This document shows, one piece after another, positions 21,919 through 33,484 of a stretch of DNA of 64,000 bases. Origin of the DNA: Phyto melanocephala (taxonomy: Eukaryota > Arthropoda > Insecta > Diptera > Rhinophoridae); NCBI GenBank assembly GCA_941918925.1, contig OW799236.1:16653474-16717473 (forward strand), in the 5' to 3' direction. The position numbers were made by a program, and so were the translations under genes. Positions within the stretch are counted from its first letter, which is position 1; every line of letters begins with the position of its first letter. The notes below the pieces were generated by a model. That model saw only the letters and a program-made list of their open reading frames with translations. It searched no databases and was not told the DNA's origin.

Positions 21919-23980
21919 ATGACTTGAAATTGGATGTTGTTGGTTGGTTGGTTATCGTGGTAGCTTGCTGCACGCCAACAGTCAAGTAGAGTCTATATGA
22001 CTCCGTTTTAGTCCACCCCGTGGCCGTGAGGTATCTCAGTAGATGAAATTCGATGTACCACTTCCGCTTCTGTAAGGCGCGAAGAGAGAAATCGTAAAAA
22101 AGTAGATGCTCATTTACCTACAACTGCTGAATGAATTGAACCTTTTTAGTGAATAATCCGTGATATTTGTGCAAAAATGTTTTTGTGTGTGAGCGCGAAT
22201 TGTCGAGTTCTTAAGATTGATGATGTGTTGAATAGCTTAAGTGTTTTCCTCTAGCAAGCCAAGCTCATAAGCTTTGTGCAAAAATGTGTGTGCAGCACCC
22301 AAGTTGGGTGTTTTATTTCGAACAAACCTTATTTTCATTTTTACAAACAGTGAGAAAAAGTTTGCAATATCTTTCAGCATTGTTCAAACGTAATGTAACC
22401 CATTTTTTTTCTCTTTGGTGATCAAAATTCTCCCACTAGACTGTGTGAATTTAATGGTGCTAAATTTTTTTGAGTGATAGTATTTGAAGCACCCTTTATA
22501 TCTTCATATCCCTGTCAACACCAGTGGTAGTAGGGGATGGTACTATTTCACTTTGTGTTTTAGTTGTGTGAATATGTAAATTAATTCCTAAATTATTTAT
22601 GTACTTTTTTATATCTAATTAATTTCCTTTTCATTTGACTTTATACACTAAAAGGTTTTACATTAGAAGTGAATAAAAAAAATTTGATTTAGTCACCCCC
22701 TTATATTTAAGAATAGTTGAAGATGATTTCGAAAAAAAAATTATAATTTTGCCACTCCCCTGGTTTAGAATTTCATAACCTGTCAACGCCTTTTATATCG
22801 TTTTTAATGGTTTGATAAGGACTAAACTAGAATATGACGCCGAAGTAGAAGAACGTTAAACATAGAAATGTAGGTTTTATGACGCCGAAAATAATGATGT
22901 GGGATATGTTAAGATCACACTACAAATAGCGATGAAGAATACAAAAAAATCCAATAAGGTTACTAAGAAGCTTTACAAAAAATAAAGTTTTTTTTTTGTT
23001 GAATCGTTTATAACTTCTAATCCTTGGGCGTGACTGAGTCCTCCTTAATTATTTTCTTTGGTATGAGCACCGCACTCTCTTAATACAACCACAGACGTAT
23101 AAAATATATCTCAAAGTTATATAAATCAATATGTATATTTAAATTATTGCTACTGTTTGCACACGAGTATATATTTATATGTATAGTCATTTTTAATCCC
23201 ACATCACCTCTTTTGAAAACACTTTCAAGTATATCGTGCTCATCTCAATTACCACAACTAATGTAAAATTTATATTTGCTTGATTTACTGCTGTCTTACG
23301 TGTCAAAAGTGATTTTGTTTAAAATATTAAAATAAAAAAATCAAACCACTCGTACAGTATTCATTATTGTTGCTCTTGCTGTTGGCGTTGGTGTTTAACT
23401 TCCTATAGCAAAACCACCTTTAATGGAGTTGAGTGCGGGATATAAGCCCGACAGTTGTTATAGCATAAATATCTTTAACAATTTTATACTTTAAATGCAT
23501 CAGCCACCCCTTTCTATAAGATCCTCTCTAAATTTGAAAAGACCTAAAATCTTTGCTACCAAAGTGTTCAACTTAAATCTACCGAGACATTTTCAGAGGG
23601 CAGAAACGTAATACAAACTGCATTATCAATGTAATTCTGTTTGATAAAATTGCTTGTTAAACTGTTATTTTTTATACTATTGCAATAAACTTTTGCGTCG
23701 AGGTGTATTTATATGAAATGTAATGGAATCACTGAAAACCGTAAACGAGTTGGGGCCTTTCTACTTATGACAATCAATATACAAGATGGTAAAAAAGTCA
23801 TCTTTGGGGTTTAGAAATTTAAGAGCGTTTCCATTTCCACATTTTTAATTTTACTTTTTTTACAAACTGTGAAATTCACCAAATAAAAATTTCTTAACAC
23901 TTAGTATCAGAAATTATGTCACTGAAATTATCTCCATTTTCAACTTCGAAATAGTGGGTTTGTTTTAAATCCTTTTTCAT
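21919..23980. other. Non-coding stretch, nothing certain
   Basis: There is a GC-richer patch at 22010-22110 (see findings). Otherwise the sequence is AT-rich with no coding frames above background. TTGGTTGGTTGG simple sequence lies near 21940. Confidence 0.5.
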
Positions 23981-23984
23981 AACA

Positions 23985-24330
23985 TCTTTGAAGGTTTGTG
24001 ATATTAGCGCGCGAATTTTCGCAACAATAATGCCATTGATATCATGGTTTGTTTATACGTACTCACTCCTTTAATAGACTCCAAAGAAAATAGTCGGGTA
24101 TTGAGGAATCTGGAAAACGGGCTGACCAACTAATTTTCGAATATTATTTGCTCTCCAAAAATTTAACTTAAAAGTTATTTTTTCTCGCAGGCAGTCTGGG
24201 CTTTGATTCCATCCTGCTGAAATTACATCTTAACTAGGTATTTAAAAGCAGGCTATATAAAATGTTCAAACATGAACCGTCAAGGCTCTCCATTGCTCTA
24301 GAGCTCTAGAATTTTTAAAACCCCAGACAG
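23985..24330 (-). pseudogene. Mariner transposase fragment, minus strand
   Basis: Minus-strand reading gives FQQDGIKAQTACEK at about 24210, matching the QQDGAxxHTAxE catalytic block, then FGEQIIFEN, and then, after a frame change, RFPDSSIPDYFLWSLLKE at about 24100, matching the PRSPDLxPxDYFLWGxLKE block, followed by VRINKP. The order and spacing are those of a mariner catalytic core with two Asp positions retained. Stops and frameshifts interrupt it, and the N-terminal DNA-binding part and terminal repeats are not visible. It is a relic. Confidence 0.65.
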
Positions 24331-26555
24331 TTTTACTTACAATTTATATGAAAATAAGTCTCGTCAATCATACTTGAATTTTCAATAAAGTTGACTTAAT
24401 TTCAATTAAACTAATAGCCAACTGTTTAACTGAAAAATTTTGACTATACCGATAATCAAATTCCAATTGTACATTATATCGGATTAACAGCGAAACTTCT
24501 TTTAAAATAAGTCCAAGTGACATACTAGACATTCCCAACAACTTCTGGAAAATCTTTCTGGTTTTTTTTTTTTTTTTGGCGTAGAATACGTCTTACCTTA
24601 CGGTATAGGGAGTCATGTCAGATTGTTATTGTTGTAATCTTTATTTTATTGATTATGAGGAAACGGCACGATATTTTTTTAACAATTTTTTTGTAGGTAA
24701 ATGAAGACGTTATATTTCGTTTGATATACATTTCATATTGGTGTATATCTTCCTAATATTTAAATATCTCAAATTAAAATTGTTTAAACACATACACTCA
24801 AACATATGTGTGGTGTTTGGTTGATTGTTTGAGTTTGAGCGTGAACACAAACTATGCTGCTGTTTCAGTGTGGACACAAACCTTCGTCTGTTGTTTTGAT
24901 TGATGAAATATTTAAATTTCGTATATTTACTTATGTCTTTAAGTGAAACAAAATGTTAAATGTGAATTTGAATTTAACATAGATATTGTCAAAAGTAACT
25001 ATCAAATAAATAAATTAATTTGCTTATATTATTTATCATTTATTGTTATATATGTTTTCTGTCTTATCGGATGGCGTATTCTACGTTAAACTTAATGGCC
25101 GTGTCTCTGACACAGCCTGCAGGGACAGTCCGTGGCCGAAAGCATCGGACAACTGTCGGCTGTTTTTTTACATTTTGTCAAACACGTACCTACCAGTTCG
25201 ATACAAATCTCTAACACTGCCGTTTTGGTGGTGACGATGAACTAGTAACGAATCATATTCTTCAGAGAGGGAAATTCTGAAGTGAAAATATAGACGATCT
25301 GCACTTTGCGTTAAAATATTTAATTACCGATTTAAAAAATAAAATTCTGGTTCTTAGTGAATAAATAATGTATTCTTCAGATATTTTTTATATAATCTGA
25401 ATAAAAAATTTATGTAAACGAAAACGTTGTTAAACTGCATTATTCTACGAATGAATTTTTATTAAGTGCACTTTATTGTTCCCTCGTGATTTATAATATC
25501 ATCAGTTCGAAAAAAATTTCTACAAACGCTTGTTATTAAAGGACACATCTTATTGGCATTACCTACCAGAACTACTGGTTTACATATTCGATATTATATC
25601 ACACAAACTTTAACAAGTGTTTGCTTGATTTAAATTTATAAACAATGTTCACACATCGAAACACCAACAACAAGAACAATAGCAAAAAAAACTTAACATT
25701 GGCTTGTCTTTGGGGTATCATGGCAGCAATTGGAAAACGAATTATAAATAATTTACTGTTCACTTAAAATACGTTAGAGCAGATTTTTTTTATTCAATTA
25801 AAAAAAAATACAATTATTAAGGAACTTAAACAGCAAATTTAGCTTGTTCATTTTGATATAAAAAAAATTTAAAAAAATATATAATAACAACTCTCTTCAT
25901 AGCTTAAAAGCTCATATTAAACCTTTTAAAAACTGTCAGTTCACCTGCGTTATATACTTACATATTTCAAATGGAAAAATTTTTTTATTGCTACAAAACT
26001 GCTGTTTTGTAGGCTTTAACTCTGTTATAACTTAAGTATTCCGTTTGTGAGTTCTAAAAAATGTATTTGTGACCCACAAAATATATTAATGAGGAACGAT
26101 ATTAATATTTATTTAAGTGTGACGATGTGATTTCTCAACGGTTGCTCTAAATGGAGTTAACTCAAAATTTACAGTCAAAGTATAAAACTTTGATTTTTAT
26201 AGGGAAATAGTAGACAAAATCATATACGATCTTTACAGTGAGTATCTGTTCCCATTGTGTAACATTTTCTTTAAAAATATTTGCCAATACCATATACAAG
26301 ATGTAAGTGAGAACATCTATTGTAATGTATAAAAAAATGTACACAAGCTGTGTATGTTTCCACAGCTTTTAAGTACACAAAAATTTAAAATTGTCAGCTC
26401 TCTAATATTTCACAGATATCTTAGTTATGCCCCACTGGTAATATGCCAAGTTGTAGACAAAATTAGTTTGAGTAACAATATTTTTTAAAGCTATTTCATA
26501 AAGCCCATATTTACTTTTTTACAGAATTGTGGCATAATATTGCCAAAAAATATTT
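24331..26555. other. AT-rich non-coding stretch
   Basis: A T run of about 15 bases sits near 24560. A GC-rich hairpin followed by a T run lies at 25112-25170 (listed separately). The overlapping frames at 25020-25234 read through the hairpin and match no known protein. No element ends were recognised. Confidence 0.5.
25112..25170 (+). other. GC-rich imperfect hairpin followed by a T run
   Basis: ACAGCC (25112-25117) pairs with GGCTGT (25158-25163), GACAGT (25124-25129) with ACTGTC (25152-25157), and CCG (25130-25132) with CGG (25146-25148). This leaves a 13-base loop and two internal bulges. Seven or more T follow immediately. The fold stands out in very AT-rich surroundings. Whether it is transcribed is unknown. 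Chance or a decayed repeat remains possible. Confidence 0.3.
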
Positions 26556-26559
26556 CTCC

Positions 26560-26665
26560 TAATAAACGGCAAAATCAGCCCAACTGATTGTTTCATATAA
26601 GCACCAAAATAAGACTGTTCCGTTATTATTCCAAAAATCTAAAAACGACAACACGTTTTATAGCT
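26560..26665. repeat. Short fragment of the INE-1-like family interior
   Basis: TAAGCACCAAAATAAGACTG (about 26599) and the flanking AACTGA and CCAAAAATC words run parallel to the conserved interior block of the copies at 33.64 kb (AAAAGCACCAAAATACGACT) and, reversed, at 8.05 kb. No ends are present, so this is an isolated fragment. Confidence 0.4.
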
Positions 26666-26737
26666 TTGAGACAATTTGCAAATTGGCTTGTCTGTAGACT
26701 AATTTTAAATTAAAAATGGCGTCTAAAATATATAAAA

Positions 26738-27392
26738 CTAGCCAAAACCGGCGAGCGTTGCTACGCCCCTTAATGAATCGAAATGCATTCTGAATTTTAA
26801 TTGAATATTAAGTGCAAAAACCCACTTTTCTAATCACGAAATTTTAAAGTCATAACAGCTCAATATGTGCGCAAAGTTTCAGAATAATCGGTCCAGTACA
26901 AGTACCTCAAAATTATAATTGTTTTTATGGGCGTGCCCTGCCCACTTTTCCAATCAGGAAATTATTTAGTCATGACAGCTCGATATGTGTGCAAAGTTTC
27001 AGAAAAATCGGTCAAGTGCAAGTGGCTAAAAATTTTAACTAATTTTTTATGGGCGTGGCCCCGCTCACTTTTCTTATCACGAAATTATAAAGTCATGACA
27101 GCTCAATATGTGTGCAAAGTTTCAGAATAATCAGTCCAGTGCAAGTACCTCAATATTAAAAATTTTTTAGGGGCGTGGCCCCGCCCACTTTTTTTATCAC
27201 GAAATTATTTAGTCATGACAGCTCGATATGTGTGCAAAGTTTCAGAAAAATCGGTCATGTGCAAGTAGCTTAAAATGATAACTAATTTTTTATGGGCGTG
27301 GCCCCGCCCACTTTTTTCCACCCATAAACACTCCCTGGTATGTACTTACCAAAGATTTAGCCCGATCGGTTTTACAGTTTCGGAGTCTATAG

Positions 27393-27423
<31 letters not shown>

Positions 27424-27450
27424 TTTCACTTTTATATACATATATAGATA
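26738..27450 (+). mobile_element. Helentron/HINE-like non-autonomous element with internal tandem array
   Basis: The element starts ACTAGCCAAAACCGGCGAGC and ends with a (CA)n microsatellite (27396-27420), then TTTTATATACATATATAGAT. This architecture (ACTAGC start, internal ~120-bp repeats, CA microsatellite, TATATAGAT end) is known from insect Helitron-related non-autonomous elements such as INE-1, mini-me and HINEs. The central array has four units marked by AGTCAT(A/G)ACAGCTC at 26848, 26968, 27091 and 27211. Each unit contains TGTGCAAAGTTTCAGAA and a GGGCGTGGCCCCGCCCACTT-type block. It is not coding: an open frame at 26927-27130 is the repeat read in one phase. Confidence 0.7.
26818..27330 (+). 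repeat. Dimeric 120/123-bp tandem array
   Basis: The unit starts are at 26848, 26968, 27091 and 27211, giving spacings of 120, 123 and 120. Odd units share GCTCAATATG, CAGAATAATC and AAGTACCTCA. Even units share GCTCGATATG, CAGAAAAATC and an AAGT(G/A)GCT word. The array is therefore an A-B dimer of about 243 bases repeated twice, a small higher-order repeat. Confidence 0.8.
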
Positions 27451-27904
27451 GGGGATACAATTTTTAACACCATACATTTTCTTATCAACGAAAAAGTTTC
27501 ACTTGTAAAATAGAGTTTCTGTTCAAAAATTCCAAGTCCAAGATGGCATCTGAAACAAAATGATGGATCGTGATTATCCTTAACCCTGGATGGCTACTGT
27601 TTGTCGATTAGATTTTCTAACAAAATTCTTAGCGAATTGGTGGAATAAATATTTTCTCAATCATAATAGATAACAGTACATATTGAAGAACTTAAATATT
27701 GGATTGGTTTTTTTTTTTTAGCAGTAATTTTTACCCAAAACTGATTTTGTCACATCACGATCCTTAAATTTATATTAAAATTACACCCTATATTGCTATT
27801 AACACTGGTGAAGAGCATATAATTTTCATAAACCTGTCTTTCTTTTTTCATAACCTTTACTTGTAAAGCCAATGATATATAGCGTTATGTTATTTCATTT
27901 GTTA
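27451..27904. other. Non-coding stretch, nothing recognised
   Basis: AT-rich sequence with a T run at about 27711-27719. There are no coding frames, element termini or RNA-like signals. Confidence 0.5.
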
Positions 27905-28780
27905 TTATTGCAATATTCATTTTCGGCCTCACAAAGTATAAACTTTCTGAAATCTTATGAATACTGGAGTCGAATAAACTCTGTCCATCTGTCCGCATGT
28001 TGGTCAAAATTAACGTTTAGTAGAAACCCCTAAATGTTACCAAAATCTGTATGTGGTATCAATTTTTCGATAAAAAGCATAAAAATTTTCAAAAACATAT
28101 TTATTTTTCATATATATCAAGCAACTAATGCTCCTATTTAAAATTTGCATACGTTTATATCACTAAAGTACAAATCTTAGTCTTAAAAATTATTACCGGG
28201 AAAAACTTTTAAATCGATTTGAAATTAACTGAGACATAAATCTACAAACAAAAATTGATATTTGCACGTTTTGGCCTATAGAACGATATGGATATAAAAG
28301 AAAAGAAAGTTATGAAAACCAAAATATAAGACACCATATAAAAATGTAAAATCCTAGATCGCTGCCATTACAAAATGACGTACAATTACCTAAAATATGG
28401 TCAAATCATGGGTCATTGGCATCAAACGAAAGACGTTGGCAGCTTATATACAGTAAACTATTTGAAAGCTAAAATCCACGATCTCATCCAAATTAAAATA
28501 GCAATTGTATGGGTCAAATATAGTAGTTACGTTTTTGCCCCCCTTCAATTCCCACAATATGGGTATCAAAATTAAGAAATATTTTTTTCCTCAACCCCAT
28601 CAATTAAAGTATCAACTCAAGGGCTTGAATAATTGCATACAGTTAACTATGAAAAAACTTAATATCAGAATGGAGTATAACTTTAAATCTGAATATAGCA
28701 ATATATTTATGAGTATACATGATGAATAAGTGTATTATCAGATTCGGCAAAAGAAAATATATAGGATTTTTACTTGTTTA
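27905..28780 (-). mobile_element. INE-1/DINE-1-like element, copy 6 (reverse orientation)
   Basis: The left part has ATATTCATTTTCGGCCTCAC, ATCTTATGAATACTGGAGTC and CTGTCCATCTGTCCGCATG, corresponding in order to the reversed 3' half of the 21.07 kb copy. The interior has a TTGAAATTAACTGAGACATAAAT block shared with the copy at 33.6 kb. The right end, AGATTCGGCAAAAGAAAATATATAGG then TTTTTACTTGTTTA, is a decayed version of the family's palindromic end. Open frames at 28375-28729 show no coding motif. Confidence 0.55.
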
Positions 28781-30160
28781 TTTTATTTATTTATTTTTTT
28801 ACTAAAACTTTATTTTTTTTTTAATTAATTTAAAAAAACACCCTAAAAATATAACCAGATTTTAAAAGAACAAAATTTGTTATAAACCAAAATGCTAAAC
28901 AATAGAATAAAATGTGTAAAAAAATAGCTAGAAAATTTTTTTATATTAAAAAATAAACGCTACAATTTAGCACGTTTATCTGATTAAACAAGTAGGGAAA
29001 CGATAGTTTTTTTATGGCAAAACCATCACAATATAGATAATTCACAAAATGTTATTGACAAATAGAAATCTTTGATTGTAATCACAGTATTAACAAGCAT
29101 TTCAACAGAATATATACAAAGTGGTCTCTTGAAATTTGAAGTTAATAAAAAAAATTTTAACATATTTATTTGTACGGAAAAAAATATGAAATTTATTCAA
29201 ATGTCTATTTCACTTACTTTTTTTCTGCGTCATTATTTCGATGTACTTTTGTATAAACTAGTTAAGGCAACTGCTTTAGCAATTGTTTCTTTTTTTCAAC
29301 AGTGATTAATTATTGATTATTTTGATTATTTATTCTAACTACAAATTCAGCAGTCTATTATCACACTTGTTAGGTCGCATGACACACGCACTTTGCTGTT
29401 TGGAATATATTAAAATATTTAAACTAGACAAATACTGGTAAAATTTACTAACTCGTTTTTTGTATTGTGAAAAAATATTTTTATTTTGTATTTGAAGTCT
29501 AAATATACTATAAATAAAATTTTTAAGACTTTACGTATGGTCCACACCAGCAATCGATTTGTTTGAACAACGAACAATTTTTTGTGCGCACATGATTTTG
29601 CCTGGTGTGGACCGCTGTAGACGATGTTTTGTACTTGTTCAAACAGCGTTGTCACAACATTTTTTCGAAAAACAATGTCTGATATTAAAACGCATTTTTA
29701 ATGTGTAAGAAAAAGACGACACTTAAAATAGCAACAAAATACACTTTATACGTATTCTCCATATCAAAGAACATAATTTTTTTTTTTAGAAAGTTGCTCT
29801 GCCGACGTTTTGTTCTAGTCTACACAAAATGGTAAGCTCGTCTAGACGTAAAATTAGCTTTAAAATTTTTCTTATTTATTTCATTTGTAGAAAGAATGTT
29901 CTTTACAGTAAAAATATTAATATGGTGGCAATACTTAAGATTGTCAGATCTGGCGATTTCTCGCCAAACCTGGCTATTCGAAAACTTATTTGGCATCCTA
30001 ATTTTTGACTTGGCGACATGACGATTTATAAAATTGTTGGCAATTTTGTTGGTTATTTTTGATGAAAAAATTTAAATTTATGAAATATGAGACATTCGAA
30101 TGTATTTATACAAAGCTGATGACTCGTGTAAAAGATTAAAGTAAATGCGCATACATAAAT
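28781..30160. other. AT-rich non-coding stretch with one inverted repeat
   Basis: Apart from the inverted repeat at 29539-29613 I see no structure. Frames at 29072-29305 and 29419-29655 match no family; the latter reads across the inverted repeat. Confidence 0.5.
29539..29613. repeat. Perfect 12-bp inverted repeat, 75-bp span
   Basis: GGTCCACACCAG (29539-29550) is exactly complementary to CTGGTGTGGACC (29602-29613) with 51 bases between. The GC content of the arms contrasts with the surroundings. It may be a very small foldback/MITE remnant. No target duplication is visible at the arm ends. Confidence 0.65.
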
Positions 30161-30165
30161 GTATA

Positions 30166-31043
30166 GAACGTGATCTTTTATGCGAAGTTTTTTTAAAAAT
30201 CTTACTAAACACTCAAATTTGCATCATATATTAAAATTTTTATTGGAATCAATAAACTGGTCTTTGCCATTAACCTTTTAAAAAAACAAACTTCATGTAT
30301 GTCCATTCGTAAAGTCCAATTTTGCACCACTTTTTCGAGCATTTCAGCTTGTATTCCATGAATACCACATGTTACGTTATACCCTAAGGCTTCAATCGAG
30401 CTTGGCTTGTCCACATAGACCAACGACTTCACATAATCCCACAAGAAATAGTCCAGAGGCATCAAATCACATGATCTTGGTGGGCAACTCACAGGGCCTT
30501 TTTGAGAGATAAACTGCACACCAAATTCATCCTTTAATATTTTCATTGTTTCACGATCTGTGTGGCATGTGGCACCGTCTTGTTGAAACCCAATATCAAC
30601 CAAGTCCAACTCAGTCAATTGATGCAAAAAGAAGTAGCGTATCATGGCTCAAACTCTTTCGCCGTTGACGGTAACGTTTCTTCCACGGTCGTCATTGAAG
30701 AAAAATAGACCAATGATGCCACCAACCTGTAAACCACACCAAACTGTCATTTTTTCGGGATGCATCGGTAACTGTTGTACGGTATGTGGCTGTTCTTTAC
30801 CCCAGATGCGACAGTTTTGCTTGATTACGTATCCATTTATCCGGAAATTAGCCTCATCGCTGAACAAAGATTTTTGATAAAACAGTGGATTTCCATCGAG
30901 CTGAATTTTGAAAATAAATTTCAACGACTTGCAGTCGTTGCTCGTTTGTAAGTTTCTTCTTTTACTTTCACAGATGTAGTTTGGACACAATTACCAACCA
31001 GTGCTGCCAGCTCGAAAAACTTAATTTTAAAAAAATCACCCTT
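30166..31043 (-). mobile_element. Mariner-like element, DD41D type, with TA duplication
   Basis: The ends GAACGTGAT (left) and ATCACCCTT (right) form imperfect inverted repeats extending about 25 bases, flanked on each side by TA (30164-30165 and 31044-31045), the Tc1/mariner target. The 878-bp element encodes most of the catalytic domain on the minus strand but lacks the N-terminal DNA-binding part, so it is a 5'-deleted copy. A shorter relative with matching ends and orientation lies at 33176-33484. Confidence 0.8.
30205..30990 (-). pseudogene. DD41D mariner transposase, frameshifted
   Basis: Role of the family: cut-and-paste transposition, with binding of the terminal repeats and DNA cleavage by an Asp triad. 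The minus-strand frame 30990-30649 holds FSDEANF (first Asp, residue 45 of this frame), then KQNCRIWG, TVWCGL and TVNGER. It ends in a stop, and the second frame 30645-30205 resumes at once with AMIRYFFL, implying a frame change near 30647. The second frame has FQQDGATCHT (Asp 23) and CDLMPLDYFLW (Asp 65). The last two Asp are separated by 41 residues, the DD41D signature of the rosa-like mariner group. It continues with YVKSLVYVDKP and MLEKVVQNW to a normal C-terminus. All three catalytic Asp survive, but the N-terminal helix-turn-helix region is absent. It is not functional as it stands. Confidence 0.85.
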
Positions 31044-32842
31044 TATATACAAAACTAAGCAGCATTTTCAATAACAAACTCCACAACAACTCGCTTTCGC
31101 AACAGAATTCAATATGAACTTCTTGACGCCTAATTACGATTAAAAAAATTATATAAATGTAACTTGAATATTTTACATATCCTTTGTATAGCCGCAATAT
31201 CAGAATATTATTTTTGGATTCAAAAGAGAGTCAAAGCAGTGAATATGTCACCCTTCATACCAAAAAATACATTTGATGTCGTTCGGAAAGCTGTAAACTC
31301 TATTTGTTTCAAATTTAGTGCGAGATACTTTTCATAACAATTTCTTATTGAGAAAAAAATGGTAAGGCTCAGGGAAGGGTCAGTAATAGCCAAATACAAA
31401 TGAAATACTATTTATGACAATTATGATATAGCCTACTAATGTTGGCAGATAGTACTAATATCAATCCGCAAATAAATAAAATACAAAAACGTGGTTGGGC
31501 GGTCAGGGCTCTGCTAGTTTATCATAAATCCCACATTTAAGAAAATTATTAATATCATTTGCATATTTTATAAAATAAATCTGATGAAATATATCCATCA
31601 AAGCTTTCAATTTAATCCTATACTTTTATTTATATTTCAATATTTGTGGTTTTTGAAAAAAATCCCCATATGTAAATGTTTGATAAAAAATATTTTTTCC
31701 TTAATTCCCTTTTTATCCGTAATTTTTTTATCCTTTACAAACCCTATCTATCACTTTTAAACCTTTTTTTATATGTTGTTTGTTTGTATAGGTCTCTATC
31801 TGTTATTTTATTAACTGTAAACATATTTTTATTTTACCATAAGATCCTTCGTATCAGTATTTTCCTTGGCACCCTAAGCCATTAATCACTTTCTTTAAAC
31901 ATTTACACAAATAACCTTTTTCCAAATCCTACCAATAATTTATATAAATGTTTAATTCTTTTTAATGTTTTGAGCAAACTACGTATGTGCATATACACAT
32001 GGCTTTGTTTGCATATAAAATAAAATCATATTTTATAAATATAATTCACGTCACATTATTTTCAATTTAAAGCTAATAAACACATTGATAAACTTTTACA
32101 AATATTATAGGTTTTCTTTTTCTTTATCAATTTTAATTCATTTACTCTTTATGACCCCCCTAAAAATAGGCTGTGGAAATCTGTTTCATGCATATTTATT
32201 TGGCTTTTTAGTGACCCCAACAAATGTATAATGTTCAGCAGAAATAATAAGGACCTTTCTTTATGTAGAGGATGATGAAAAAAAAATATTTCTAGATTCT
32301 GATAAATTACTGGCAATTTAAGGCAAGTTTTCTAATGTTTGAAAGCTGAATCTCAATCCTAAATCTGTATAAGAAATATTAGAAGAACAAAAATAATCAT
32401 CAATCCTCTCAAAGGTTTAAAAGTGTTTCTTAAAGTGTTTTATGACATGCTCTTAGTTTTTAACAAAAATATTTGTTATAGAAAATATTTTGCTATGCAC
32501 AATCTTGTCTTGACTTTAAAACAAAATCCTTCATTTTGTTGGGAGTCCCCATTTTAAGGTTTGTGTGCATTTTCTAATAGATTTTTAATTTTGTAATATT
32601 TTATTTACATACATTTCCGGCTTTAAAAAGTTTAATGCAAAGGATAAGAAAACCTACTTTTTCTAACCACAACACATATGCCCCTATGTGTACATAAGTG
32701 TGCATTTATCCAGCGCTATATTTGCTTCTCTCTGTTAAACTTAAACTGACCTTTAAACAAAATTTAACTTTTTGTTGTGAAGAGGTCTTCTGCCTTGTCA
32801 AAGTTCTTTTTAACACCCTTAACAGAGAGTGTGAGGGTAAAC
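31044..32842. other. AT-rich non-coding stretch
   Basis: A possible reversed HINE-like start (GCTCTGCTAGTTTATC at about 31510, preceded by GTTGGGCGGTCAGGG) lies at 31440-31525, but no partner end was found. Frames at 31676-31885 and 32698-32895 are low in complexity. Nothing else is recognised. Confidence 0.45.
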
Positions 32843-33175
32843 AATATTCATTTTCGACCCTATCAAGTCCATATTTACTTAAAGTTTATAAATAGGGGAA
32901 TTGATTCTGTCCGTCCATGCGCGTGTTTAATTTTAAATCAGTTTTTTGTCCACCGACATTATCAAATTCGTCATGGTATTTAAATTTTTTTGGGAGCAGA
33001 TCGATATTAAAAATCAGCACAAACGCCTTATAACTTTCTAAGATATGAGTAAACAAAAACGATTGCCAGTATTTGTCCCATAGTTTTCCACAAAAACTCA
33101 AAGTTTTAAGCCGGAGTATAATTTATAGACTAATTTGGGACTATTATAGATACGCAAGGTTATAGGCAATAAATA

Positions 33176-33484
33176 AAGCGTGATTTTATAAGCGTAGTTT
33201 CATTAAAAAATCCAATAAAGCACTAAAATTTGCATCATATATTCATGTGGCTGCTCCTCACCCCAGACTTAGCCAGAAATGAGCCTCATCACTGAACAAA
33301 ATTTTTCAATAAAGCTGGATTTCCCTCGGGCCGTTGTAAGCACAAATTTTAATAAAAAATTTCAACAATTTGCAGTCGTTGCTCGTTTGTAAGTTTCTCT
33401 TTTCACTTTCTGGGATGTAGTTTGGACACAAATACAAACCACAACTGCCAGCCCGAAAAACTTAATTCATAAAATATCACCCTT
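33176..33484 (-). mobile_element. 309-bp deletion derivative of the DD41D mariner
   Basis: The left end AAGCGTGATTTTATAAGCG, with TA before it, and the right end TTCATAAAATATCACCCTT are imperfect inverted repeats related to those at 30166-31043. Subterminal and internal words match the longer copy: TTTGCATCATATATT near the left, and CAGTCGTTGCTCGTTTGTAAG with GATGTAGTTTGGACACAA near the right. Nearly all of the catalytic domain is deleted. A MITE-sized copy of this kind needs a transposase from elsewhere. Confidence 0.8.

Noticed and set aside
26927..27130. 67-codon frame with internal repetition
   Set aside because: It is the 120-bp tandem repeat read in one phase, and stops occur in the other units.
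31440..31525. A third, reversed HINE-like element
   Set aside because: The start word GCTAGTTTATC and the preceding GGGCGGTC are suggestive, but no TATATAGAT-type partner end or internal array was found.
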